NCBI GenBank assembly: GCA_963580455.1
Contig: OY756962.1
Location: forward strand, 21,532,001 to 21,596,000
Origin: Euonymus europaeus
Lineage: Eukaryota; Streptophyta; Magnoliopsida; Celastrales; Celastraceae
Reading direction: 5' to 3'
Length of the DNA stretch: 64,000 nucleotides
How positions within the stretch are numbered: position 1 is the stretch's first letter; the number at the start of each line of letters is the position of its first letter. Shown here in pieces: positions 22,491 through 32,822 of this stretch. Both the position numbers and the translations under genes were made by a program. The notes below the pieces were generated by a model, which made no database searches, was not told the origin of the DNA, and saw only the letters and a list, made by a program, of their open reading frames with translations.

Positions 22491-24540
22491 ATGTCTTCTA
22501 CTACTTCTTCCTGTAATTCCATTCAGGCTTTTGATAACCCTGAGATCCATTTCTCGGATGAATCCTCTAGACCTAGTTCCCCTCCTACTCGGAGGGGAGT
22601 AAGAATTGCTCAGTCTAAGTTAACTTTAGGAGCACCTCCTGACTTCCAAGCATACTAGGATCACGCCCGAGCAGTAGGAGATGGTTCTAGGGCACCAACC
22701 AATCTAAATTTTTGGTATTCCGCTTTCAAGGTAGAGAATATTAGGATTTTATAGAAAATACCTTTCCCATGTAGGCCCATTCCTTCTTACTCTTTCGTTT
22801 TTGCTCCTTAGAGTGGGGAGTTTTTCATATCTGTTACTGCCTTAAATTATGAGGCCAGAATACCTATTCCCCCTACAATCGCTCCTCTTTTTTCTCAGTT
22901 CAGCATCTGTCTTACGTGTTTGGCCCCGAATGTTTGAACATTCCTCGGAACAATGCTCTTTTACTGTGCCAAGAGGAAAATTCCCTTCTCCTCTAATGTT
23001 TTTCAGCATCTTGTTTCTCTTTGTAAGCTTCCCGTCAATCCTGGTCTTTGTTATTTTAAGTTTAAGAAAGGTTTGTGTTCTCCCAAGTATTCCTCTTCCA
23101 ATCAAGAATGGAAGAATATGTATATTTTTGTCAGTAGTCCTCTAATCGAGGACGCGGAATTTCCTTTTCCAACCCACTGAGTGCTTCCCAAGTATAGTAA
23201 CTTTTGTCAAACACCCGAGATATCCCTAGAGGATTTTGACTGGTATACCTCCCTTAGGGATATATTCTCCCCCACCAGTAATGTTTTTGTTTGTTCTGTT
23301 GAGGATTTTACTATAGCAGCTAGGTCCGAGCAAGCCTAGCAAGATGGGGGTCTCATTTTATTCTGGGTTTTCTCTATTCAATGGTATTTTATTAACTTTC
23401 TCCTCGGTTTGATGCAGATATGTCAGCTCTTCAGGCTTATGCTAATATATAGAAGAAGACAGACCTCCTCAACAAAAAGAGGAAAGGCAAGGATGTTGCA
23501 GCTGAGGCCAAAGAATCCTGCTCCCCCTCATGGTAGAGGCAAGGGCTTAGCTATTGGTCCTCCTCAAGTGTTGCCTACCTCGGGTTTTTGCAAAGTCTTT
23601 CATCCTCCTCCCCGAGCAAGGACAGCTCGGCCTGCGTCCTCTCCACTACGGATGGCTGACATCCATGACCCTCAATGGGATGTCAGGGTATCTGAAAGTG
23701 TCACCAATTCGCAGGTGACACTTAAAATAGTTGAAAATTTCCCCCCCTTTGACAGGCGGCGTATCTCGCAGCAGTCAACTGAGGAGAAGGTACATGGGGC
23801 GGCGACAAAACTAGCCGTGGTTGGTGTTTGTTTCAATTTTCATTTGTATTTTTTCTTCATCCTTTTGATCGGTCCAAGATAACAAACCTCATTCTCATTT
23901 TTATGAATGCAGCTGACTTCCCTCTTCGGCGGTCTTACCTTGGACATGAAGGACATGACCGTCAGACTTAACAGCCATGATCGAGATATGTTCCTTGCCA
24001 AAGGCGCCCTTGATCACACTGAGAAAGCTTTAACTTTATGTCGACAGGAGCTGCAGAAGTCTAAGAAGACCGAGGAGACTGCTAACGTCAAATTGTCCTC
24101 GACCGAAAAGGAGATCAATCGACTCTCCTTCGTTGATGAGTCCAAGAGAGCTAGGTCTTTCGAGAAGGGTATCAGCTAGGTTTTAAAGATTTCAAGGAGT
24201 CAAAGGAATTTCAATTCCTTCTCCAACGGAAGGGCTTCTTCTGTTATCAAGCTGTTATCAAGTCTACTCGGAGGTGTCTTCTACAGAACGGCTAAATCTT
24301 GGACGTCTTGGACGAGATATGTCCATACCTGGCTGTGAACGATGAAGTGCAGTAATACCAGCACTTGTAGGAGGTTGGTGAGGATACCGATGAAAAGGAT
24401 ATAGATGCCTATGTCGATATTGAAAGTGAGCCCTCTACCGTCGCTCCTACAGCCAAGTCTCCTCCTATTGATCGCTCCTCGGAGACGGTTGACGAAGCTG
24501 AGAAGTAGAGCTCTCCTCGCCAGTCTTCTCAAGATGAAGC
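22491..24540 (+). pseudogene. Opposite-strand ORF of the Tat-like element (PF04195-like), broken
   Basis: The first segment (22491-22658) begins MSSTTSS and ends at a stop. A second (within 22849-23180, different frame) contains CKLPVNPGLCYFKF followed by a Lys-rich strand, the type of sequence seen in the plant 'putative gypsy type transposon' domain. A third (23409-23860) is basic and proline-rich. A fourth (23907-24179) is a Lys/Glu-rich heptad-like coiled coil (LTLCRQELQKSKKTEE). A fifth, acidic stretch (about 24370-24510) closes it. Frames change at least four times, so it is degenerate unless several breaks are introns. The function of this protein in active elements is unknown. Confidence 0.55.
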
Positions 24541-24809
24541 CTAATGAATTCCTTTTTTCTTGTTTTTAACTTTTCCTCGTATTGTAATGACCATTTTAGT
24601 ACTTTATTTAATATCATTAATTGCTAATATTGTCATTGTTATGCTCGGTTTCTTGTAGTATAGATTTTCTCTTACTGTAACAAGCACCATCTTTTTTCTC
24701 GGTAACTCGATTTGGTCATTCCCATGTCTCCCCGAGCTTGCTTGGGTGTTTACCAGCTGTTGTAGCCCTCCTCAAGACCCAGTCTCCTTCCGAGAACTTT
24801 CTTATTCGG

Positions 24810-25743
24810 ATTTGTTTATTGAAGTACCTGGTTGTTCTATGCTTGTAGGCCGCTATTCAGATCCGAGCTTCTTCCCGAGTTTCCTCAAGTAAATCGAGAT
24901 TGTTAAGGAGTAACTCATTATTCTCATTCCCAACAAATCCTTCAACTTGAGGATTAGGAACACCAATTTCAATAGGAATGATTGCTTCAGTTCTATATGC
25001 AAGTGAGAAAGGGGTTTCTCCAGTTGAAGTTCTTGGTGTTGTTCTATAAGCCCACAGGACGCTGTGTAGCTGCTCAGTCCACTGTCCCTTTGCATGGTCT
25101 AGCTGAGCTTTAAGGCCCTGCAGGATTATTTGGTTAGTGACTTCTACCTGCCCATTAGCCTGTGGGGAGTGACAATTGTAATCCTAAGAGTGATTCCAAG
25201 ATCTTTTCAAAACTCTCAGATGAAATTGATGACGAACTGTCGTCCATTGTCAGTGATGATTACACGAGGTATCCCAGATCGACATATGATCATCCTGTAG
25301 ATAAATTCCTTGACTTTGTAATCAGTGATGGTTGCTAGTAGGTCAGCTTCTACCCACTTCGTTAAGTAATCCACAGCCACAATGAGGAATTTCCTTTGTC
25401 ATGTTGCTTAAGGAAAAGGTCCCAACAAATCAAGTCCCTGTTGTGTAAATGGGCATGAATTTTGTATACTCTTTAGTTTAGCTGGAGGTAAGTGGGGTGT
25501 CTTAGCGTGACGTTGCCACTTGTCACATCTTTTGACATAATCCTCGACATCCTTAATGGTCGGCCAATAATATCCGCATCTTAAGACCTTCTTGGCCAGA
25601 GTCCTTGCACCTTCTTGACTCCCACATATCCCTTCATGGACCTCTCGGAGAGCATAATAGGATTCTCGAGGAGCAAGACACTTTAGATACGGAAGGGTAT
25701 AAGATCTTTTGTAAAGATCACGCAGTATGATGGAGTATTTCAC
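24810..25743 (-). pseudogene. Ty3/gypsy integrase remnant
   Basis: Segment 25743-25408 has the H2C2 zinc-binding module preceded by a connecting sheet (LREVHEGICGSQEGARTLA, then KRCDKWQRHAK) and leads into GLDLLGPFP at the start of the integrase core. The core to about 25180 is interrupted by stops. The segment around 25110-24853 contains QLHSVLWAYRTTPRTSTGETPF, typical of the end of the gypsy integrase core. The catalytic region cannot be read in one frame. Confidence 0.7.
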
Positions 25744-25752
25744 GCTTCTTGC

Positions 25753-26110
25753 TCAGAGACTCCTTGCCTCGCTTTTGTCCTCTGGAAACTTTCCCTCATT
25801 GAGGAAAGCTCTTATGGGATCTATCCAAGACCGACCTGAACTGACTTCAGTGATGGCTTTGACCGCTATGTTCGATGTTGGTAGGATTTCGATCCTTATT
25901 GAAGTTGCTTCTTCTTGATTTATAACCGAGGCCAAACGAGTCAGTACATCAGCCTGTTGCCTGTCTAAGGCAAAGTTTCTCTTCTTTTACTTTACCGGTC
26001 AACTACTAGGCTTTATACTGAGGCGATGTGTGGTGACATCCGCACATATGTCCGGCATCTCTTCCGCATTCCATGCAAACGTGTCAATATTTTGAAAAAC
26101 TAAACGTGTT
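25753..26110 (-). pseudogene. Fused start of RT and end of RNase H (internal deletion)
   Basis: Reading leftward, a sequence of the type that precedes reverse transcriptase (DTFAWNAEEMPDICADV, then basic KKRNFALDRQQA) runs straight into the sequence that ends RNase H (ADVLTRLAS) near 25,955. The whole reverse-transcriptase palm, including the YxDD box, and most of RNase H are missing. The two ends share a QQA/Q-A-D-like overlap. The following 60 codons (25935-25753) are the RNase H-integrase linker. Confidence 0.6.
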
Positions 26111-26406
26111 ATGTTTGCACTCAAGTCTTGAGTGAGCTCAGATCCGTGCTAGATTTTTATTTTCATGCCCTCTTCAACTGTAATGCGAATGAGCTTTTCG
26201 ACAATTGTGAGATTTTGAATAATGGTATCTTGGTCATCCAATAATTCAAAAGTTAAAATCGGCTTCTTCTTATCTTTTAAATCAGTGTGATACATCTAGC
26301 GAGCAAGCTTTTGGTCACCTTGGACCTCACCAATCCCCTCGCAAATAGGGAACTTCATCTTGAGATAGTATGTGGAAACAACAGCCCGAGCTTGATGAAG
26401 CAACAG

Positions 26407-26703
26407 TCAGCCAATGAGGGCATTATATGGGGTTTTAATGTCCACGACCAAAAATTCCACCATGAAAAATTTAGTTCTCAGATGTGTCCCTAAGGTTATG
26501 GGCAGAGTGACCATTCCTATTGGAATGACTTGCTCTCCTGTAAAACCATACAGTGGGGACAACAACTTCTTCAAACTCTCATTTGGGAGGTTCATTTGCT
26601 TGTACGTGTGATAGAAATGGATATCTGCAGCGCTCCCATTATCAACAAGGATTTTCTTCACTGTGTAATTTTCTATGATATCATCAATGATGAGAGCATC
26701 ATC
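26407..26703 (-). pseudogene. Ty3/gypsy aspartic protease fragment
   Basis: The segment contains KKILVDNGSAADI, the retropepsin active-site loop in the DNGS form common in Tat-type elements, and a second strand (FMVEFLVVD) typical of the fold. The upstream part (gag and the rest of the protease region) ends near 26703, where CACTA sequence begins. It would process the Gag-Pol precursor in an intact element. Confidence 0.7.
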
Positions 26704-26794
26704 ATTTTTTCAACTTAAAAAAACAACTAAAAATATAAATATAATTTGTTTCATTCATTATAACAGTACATTACATATTAATATAAATATATTA

Positions 26795-27508
26795 ATACAA
26801 ATTTAACAAATCATCTTCGGTCCCTTCATTTGTAACAGAATCAAAAGATTCTGAGTCTTCTTCATCTTCTTCCTCATCGGTCTCTTCTACATTCATTTGT
26901 CTTGTAGAATATTCGTGAACCTCCTCGGGTTGAGCCTCATTATCAACAAGGGACTCTAATTGGTCAATATCATCTTGAACTAGCTCTACTATAACTTCAT
27001 CCTCTTGGAAGGCATCATCTGACTGCTTTTCATGATCAGTATTTATGAGCCTGGCCTTTGTCTTAATCAAAACCCACCAATCTTGCCGATCGCGTATCCC
27101 TTCAGGATAAGGAGCATAGTATACTTGCTATGCTTGTTATGCAGTTATAAATGGATCATACTTCGTGTACCTTCCCCTAAGTTTAACCTCAATGATCCCA
27201 TGATGTCTATTGATTCGTGTACCCCGATTGGGAGTTTGATCAAACCAATTGCAATTGAAAAGAACAATATTCTTCATCTGTTGTCCTGGAAATTCTAATT
27301 GAATAATCTCCTGCAGCACTTCATAGTAGTCATACTCTGATTGTCCATAATCAATTCCACGTAAGCATATGCCACTATTAATTGCCAGCTTTCCCTCGCT
27401 CCATGCAACTGTGTCAAATTTATATCCATTTTCATGAAATGTATGCCAGGTCTCCACCCTTCTCAACGGCCCCAATGACACATTTCGTATGAGTTCATTA
27501 TTTATCAT
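26795..27508 (-). pseudogene. CACTA DUF4216-like domain and acidic tail
   Basis: Read from 27508. The region holds FNCNWFDQTPNRGTRINRH and VKLRGRYTKYDPFITA, the typical core of DUF4216. It is then interrupted by two nonsense codons three residues apart (near 27140-27150), followed by VYYAPYPEGI and a Glu/Asp-rich tail to a stop near 26795. Both stops are one base from residues common in the family, so this is point-mutation decay and not an intron. Confidence 0.7.
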
Positions 27509-28089
27509 GTGTCGTGCTTCATGAACCTAAAAAAAAGGTATTATAATAACCTAAAATATAAAAGTAAGATAATTGAATAAAATTAATGATACTTACATAG
27601 TCTCTAAACCACTCCGTAAATGCTATCTCAATCTGATAATCGACTTCCTCATCAATCAGCGTAGGTGTAAACGCTCGAAAATAATCTGTAAACAAGCTGC
27701 ATTACAATGTAATTTATATAAGTTCATAAATAATATAATGACATCTATCAGTGTACATTACATAATATAAATATCTTACTTTATATAAGATTGGATAGTG
27801 TCACAATTTAAAAGAATATACAATGTTGCGGCATTATATTCTCTATCCGGGGATATACTGCCAACCAGCTTCACTAGTAAGATGACCAGGTTGATTGAAG
27901 ATCGATATTCTAGGCAATCGCAAGGTAAATGTATCCTCGTCATAATTTAGAGGCACTCTTGTGCGTCGGGAACTCACATGTGGTTCAAAGTAATACGAAG
28001 CAAATGTCGATGCCTCTTCGACTATATATGCTTCACAAATTGATCCTTCTACCCGAGCTTTATTCTTAACCTTCTTCTTTAAGGAGTGG

Positions 28090-28500
28090 AGAAACCTATT
28101 TCAATATTTAATCAAAAATATCGTTAAATAAATTTCATAAATCAATTATTTTTGTAAACAAGAATTAAACAAAAATTACCTTTCAAAAGGATACATCCAT
28201 CTGTATTGTACAGGCCCACCCATCATTGCTTCAAATGGTAGATGCACTATGAGATATTCCATAGAGTTAAAGAAAGATGGAGGAAATATACGCTCCAACT
28301 TGCAAAGGATCATCGGAATGTTAGCATCCATAATGGTCAATTGATGCTCTCTCGGTGTTGTTGAACATACATCTCTAAAAAAATGACTTAACTCAGTGAG
28401 TGCAGCCCAAATCGACTCTGCTAATGCCCGAAATGCAATTGGAAGCAATAGCTCCATGAAAACATGGCAAATCATGACTTTTCATCCCAAATAGTTTTGC
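28090..28500 (-). pseudogene. CACTA DUF4218-like domain
   Basis: The stretch includes CHVFMELLLPIAFRAL, LTELSHFFRDVCS, LCKLERIFPPSFFNSMEYL and HLPFEAMMGGPVQYRWMYPFER, the ordered motifs of DUF4218 in plant EnSpm elements. The reading frame continues, after a probable intron or break, into FLHSLKKKVKNKARVEGSI near 28094. It is part of the same transposase gene as TNP2. Its biochemical role is unknown. Confidence 0.75.
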
Positions 28501-28639
28501 TTCTCTCATGTCTACGTACCTTCCTAGGTTGGATGCATAACCGTCTGGTAACTTCAAGTTGGAGACCCAATCACAAATAGCCCTTTGTTGTTTCTTGTTG
28601 AGACAAAAAAATTTGCTCTTGGTTTAAAGGATTTACCAG

Positions 28640-30191
28640 GGGATGTTTCCACCAATCCTAGTTATGTGCGTTTACAATAATGTGGAAGATCAAGTCCAGC
28701 ATTTACGTTGTCCTTTGTTTTTCCCTTAACGTCTATACAAGTATTGAAAATATTGTCAAACACGTTCTTCTCAGTATGCATGACATCAGGTTGTGTCGTA
28801 TTATATTGTGCTTCCAATAAGGCAAATCCCAGAATATGCTCTTTTTGATCCAATTTTGATTTTGTCCATACCCAAGTAATACTAACTGTCTTCCAGTCTC
28901 AGTAATCTTTGGAAAGTTCCAAAGACTCGCAAACACTTGTTCCCTAGATAAACGTTGAGGAGGTTCTGATCTCTCAATTTGATCTTTAAAAAATGCATCC
29001 TTATTTCTTCTAAATGGGTTTGTCATAGAAAGAAATTGTCTGTGACAATCAAACCATGAATTTTTCCTTCCATTTTTCAAGATAAATGCCTTTGAACGCT
29101 CCATGCAGCAAGGACATGCTAATTTTCCAGCAATGCTCCATCCAGACAACATACCATATGCAGGAAAATCATTAATAGTCCACATCAAAGCAGCTCTCAT
29201 AACAAAGTTTTCATTTAATGAGACATCATATGTTATCACACATTCGCTCCACAATTGATTTAGCTCATCAATCAAAGGTTGTAAATAAACATCAATCATA
29301 CTCTTTGGATTTTTTGGACCCGGAATAATTACTGTCAAGAACATAAATTCCCTTTTCATACACAACTCGGGTGATAAATTGTAAGGTGTCAATATGACAG
29401 GCCAACATGAATAGTTTTTCCCCAATTGTCCAAAAGGAGTGAAATCATCTACGCATAACCTTAACCTTACATTTTGCGGGTCTAATGCAAAATCTGGATA
29501 TTCTCGATGAAAATATTTCCATGCTTTTCCATCGAATGGATGACACAAAATGCCTGGCACAAAATGTCTGGCTCGCGTCGATACTCATAATGCCACCTCA
29601 TCTCTTTCGCTCTCACTATAGAACTGAATAGCCGCTTAAGCCTAGGAATCAATGGCAAGTACCACATCCGTTTAACAAAAATCTCCTTGCACTGCCTTTT
29701 ATCCACATCATCCTTATAATACAACATGCAACCATTAACACAACAATCAATTCGATAATACCCAAGTCCGGGTTTGGAGACCAACTTTTTGGATTGATAC
29801 AAATCATCAGACATCCTATTTTTAGTCAACATCACCTCTTTCATAAGCCGAGCAACCTCATCAAAACAACCCTGAGGCATATTATAATATGATTTAATGT
29901 TTAAAAGCCTCATTGAAGCTGACAACTCCGAATGTGACTCACATCCATCATACAATGGTGTTGGGCAGTAGACAACATTTCAAAAAAACTTTGTGCTTCA
30001 GGATTAAGAGGTTCATTCGCAAATTTTTGGTTATAATTATCTTCTTGCAGCAGCTCAGCCCCAACCTCTGGTCCCGCAACATCCATTACCATCTGCTCGT
30101 ATACATTGAAATTATCCCTATCAGCGCCTTCTCCATAATAATTTCTTGCATCTGTTGGTTCATCAACAATGTATGGCGTAATTTCAGACAT
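28640..30191 (-). pseudogene. CACTA TNP2-type transposase core, in several frames
   Basis: Read from 30191. Segments 30191-29910, 29955-29482, 29560-28733 and 28853-28662 overlap at their ends in different frames, so at least three frameshifts or small introns interrupt the gene. Recognisable parts are SYYNMPQGCFDEV, the TNP2 block with DFTPFGQLGKNYSCWPVIL and YNLSPELCMKREFMFL, the DFPAYGMLSGWSIAGKLACP motif, and the end DVMHTEKNVFDNI. These are strongly conserved in plant CACTA transposases, which bind subterminal repeats and mobilise the element. Confidence 0.8.
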
Positions 30192-30263
30192 CTCTTCACC
30201 ATGAGATGTCCAATAATAGTATCCATCTTGAAAACCTTTTCTGCATAAGTGTACTCTAACTTC

Positions 30264-30470
30264 CTACAAATCAAGAAACTTTCTGCATTTGCATCGACTA
30301 CATGAACATCTTATTGTTCCTGTATTCTGAAATTGAATATTATTTGCAGATGAAAAAGCTACAAATTCCTCAAGCCCATTCAAGAACTCTTGTGTAATTC
30401 CTACTCGATTTGGTCCCACTTGATTATACATCCATAAACGATACTCAAGTACATCCATTATATTAAAATC
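30264..30470 (-). pseudogene. CACTA transposase-associated N-terminal domain
   Basis: The segment reads WMYNQVGPNRVGITQEFLNGLEEFVAF and ends with a Cys cluster (RCSCSRCKCRKFL), matching the plant 'Transpos_assoc' domain that starts TNP2 genes. It lies immediately upstream of the TNP2 core in another frame. Confidence 0.75.
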
Positions 30471-30497
30471 ACCTACATAAATTGATTTGAAATAACA

Positions 30498-31060
30498 CAA
30501 TGAACAATAAAAATAATACTAAAATTCACTAATAAATAATTATATTGTTGTCATTATATTAATATTACTAATTAGTTTGGTTAAAAAAAACTACTACTAC
30601 ACATGTTTTAAAATTTCCTCTGGAACAACCACTACTTCTAGCTCCTCCTCCATAACCTAAAACATTTTATTTACTAAAAAAAATGAATAACACAAATAAC
30701 AATAAAAATAATACTAAAATTCACCAATAAATCCCCCTTTGTTGTCATTATATTAATATTACTAGTTAGTTTGGTTAAAAAAAACTACTACTACACATGC
30801 TTTAAAACTTCTTCTCGAACAACCACTACTTCTAGCTTCTCCTCTATAACCTGAAAAAAAATGAATAATACAATCAAAAATAAAAATAACACTAAAATTC
30901 ACCAATAAATCTCCCATTGTTGTCATTATATTAATAATACTACTTAGTTTAGTTCATAAAAAAACTACTACATATGCTTTAAAATTCATTTTGGAACAAC
31001 CACTACTTTTCCTCCTATAAAACCTGAAACAAATTATTTACTAAAAAACTGCATAATAAA
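30498..31060. repeat. Three-copy imperfect tandem repeat (units about 195 and 177 bp)
   Basis: The marker ACTAAAATTCAC recurs near 30517, 30713 and 30891. Each copy is followed by a GTTGTCATTATATTAAT block, a run of A with ACTACTAC, and GAACAACCACTACTT. The array sits in the 5' leader of the CACTA transposase, between the coding region and the subterminal repeats. The copies have diverged by small indels and substitutions. Confidence 0.8.
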
Positions 31061-31369
31061 TAAATAATGACAACAATAAATAAATTGTTACATATTAATT
31101 AACACAGAATATGTGCTTATGATCGATGAACTTGGATTAAGATGATGAATTTGGAAAATTCAAAACATTTTATTTATTAAAAATGCATAATAATTAAATC
31201 ATGACAATATGAAAAAAAATATTACCGGTTAACACTGCAAAATATAGGATGGAAATGATGAACTTCGTTTGAGATGATGATTTCGGATCTGCAACAACTC
31301 AGATATAAAATTCTAGACACTTTTTGCTATCGAAGGCGAGTTCCTGTCTTTCTTCATAATAAGAGATGA

Positions 31370-31771
31370 AGTGTCAGTGAAATGCATTAAAATGTTATTT
31401 AGTGACAGATTTAGCGAGGAAATTTGCTCTGTCCCTAACATTTGCGATGGATATTGTAACGGACAACGCAGTAGTCAATATGCAGTCAAAAAGTGGTGAA
31501 AATTCCAAAAATTTTGTGACGGATTATCTGTCCATCGCTAATGTTAGACAAAAAATGTGATTGACAAAACTGCGACGGAATTGAGATGAAATATTTTAGC
31601 CACGGAATATTCCGTTGCAAAATCCATTTCAAATATTGCAAAAAATTTCACCAACATTCCAACAAAATCTGCCACCGAACTTCTTACTTTTTCCGTCGCA
31701 AATATATAATTTGAGACGGATGTGTTGTCCGCCGCAGAAATCCGTCACTAAATAACCTTTTTATTGTAGTG
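31370..31771. repeat. CACTA subterminal repeats and right terminal inverted repeat
   Basis: Multiple GACGGA / CCGTC and GCGATGGA / CCATCGC motifs occur in both orientations, ending in the terminal ATTGTAGTG. Such motif clusters bind the element's transposase in EnSpm systems. Confidence 0.75.
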
Positions 31772-32212
31772 AAAGTTCACAAAGTAAAATTTGGGATCGA
31801 TTGTACGTATGTTGTGTATGGGATGTAAGTCATAATGGTGATTCAAAATATGGTGTGATAGAACAACAATAACTCACAAAGATTAAGATGAACACCACCA
31901 ACAGAGAATCACCACTAAACAAGTCTCCGATAGTATCATAGGACCTCCCATTCTTTTACTCAAAAACACAATGACCCTGCTCCACTACCAACGAGCACCT
32001 ATAAACAGAATGCAGCAGAATGTTAAGCCAATAACCACCAAACAAGTGACCCAATCAGGTTCTGCATGCCACGTGGACCTCGTCTTTTGAATTGTTTAAC
32101 AACAATTGTTCTATCGGGCTGCGAGTTGGGGAGTTTGTGGATCGAGTTAACAGTTGCTAGGCTGTTTGGGTTGCGAAAATTTGGATAATAGAAAGAATTT
32201 AATCAAAGAGTG

Positions 32213-32231
32213 GTGGCGGCGGCGGCGGCGG
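32213..32231. repeat. Short GGC trinucleotide run
   Basis: Five to six GGC units in a GC-rich pocket inside AT-rich DNA. No coding frame supported. Confidence 0.8.
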
Positions 32232-32765
32232 GAGAGCTTGTGTATGCCGTCGGGGATGAGTGTGGGTTGGTGGTAGGGGTGGTTGAGGGCCTGGATTTTT
32301 AGGTTGAGTGCGGGCTGCTGGTGGTGGGTTTCTCTCTCATCTTCTTTCGCGACAGTGATGACGCTATGAGATACTTGAGGTTGGCCCTCATTTTGTAAGA
32401 TCCACAAACATAAACAAAAAGTGCTCCAAGTCATGTATCACTGCCATTTTTCTTTAAACAAAATTATCTGCAACAAAACAAATACTAGAACACCCTTTTA
32501 CGATGGAATGTTGGACAGTTGTGTCCTTTCGCCAACAGTTGTGAGCTGTCTTTTGTTTGTCTCTTGACAACTGACTTTTGTCAACAATTGTCTCCTTTGA
32601 CAAATAATTTTCAATAATTTGAAATTATCCAACACGTTTTTGGTTTTTCCTGGGCCTCCTGGCTCATTTAAGCCGTGAAGCACGGAATTAACCATAGGGA
32701 CGTGTCCCTATGACATCTCACACCTCTATCATTCAGGTAACAGTACGATACACCAGATAACATAC

Positions 32766-32822
32766 CTTAATAATCTCCGCTTCTGTCAAAGGTGATGCAC
32801 CTCCAAGTATGTCAAAATCACC
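32766..32822 (-). other. Isolated 19-codon exon-like segment with splice sites on both sides
   Basis: On the minus strand an acceptor (TTAATAG) precedes 57 bases and a donor (AAG then GTATG) follows. The 57 bases translate in phase 0 to GDFDILGGASPLTEAEIIK with no stop, which reads like real protein. A second donor-like site (ACG then GTACGT) lies about 80 bases further upstream on the same strand. I cannot name the parent gene, and neighbouring exons were not found, so it may be a gene fragment or part of a gene interrupted by transposons. Confidence 0.35.

Larger units (their letters stand above)
21340..26703 (-). mobile_element. Decayed Ty3/gypsy retrotransposon, Tat-like, with an opposite-strand extra ORF
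   Basis: Reading leftward from 26703 the order is protease, start of reverse transcriptase, end of RNase H, integrase zinc-binding domain, integrase core/C-terminus. Then, on the opposite strand, comes an ORF region (22491-24540) resembling the plant 'putative gypsy type transposon' family (PF04195). Protease-RT-RH-integrase followed by an antisense ORF before the 3' LTR is the layout known for Tat-lineage elements. A candidate 3' LTR lies at about 21.3-22.3 kb and contains a minus-strand TATAAAAGGG motif near 21834; its ends were not fixed. The right side stops abruptly in the protease region at the CACTA element. Confidence 0.7.
26704..31771 (-). mobile_element. CACTA/EnSpm transposon, one terminus visible
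   Basis: The right end at 31771 reads TTATTGTAGTG, complementary to a CACTACAATAA terminus. It is flanked inside by subterminal repeats on GACGGA/CCGTC (about 31370-31750). The interior carries, on the minus strand, the domains of plant TNP2-class elements in the usual order: transposase-associated domain, TNP2 transposase, DUF4218, DUF4216 and an acidic tail. The left terminus is not recognisable; the element adjoins protease sequence of the Ty3 element at about 26703, and that protease sequence does not resume after 31771. The insertion is therefore nested and later rearranged, or the left end was lost. Confidence 0.82.
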
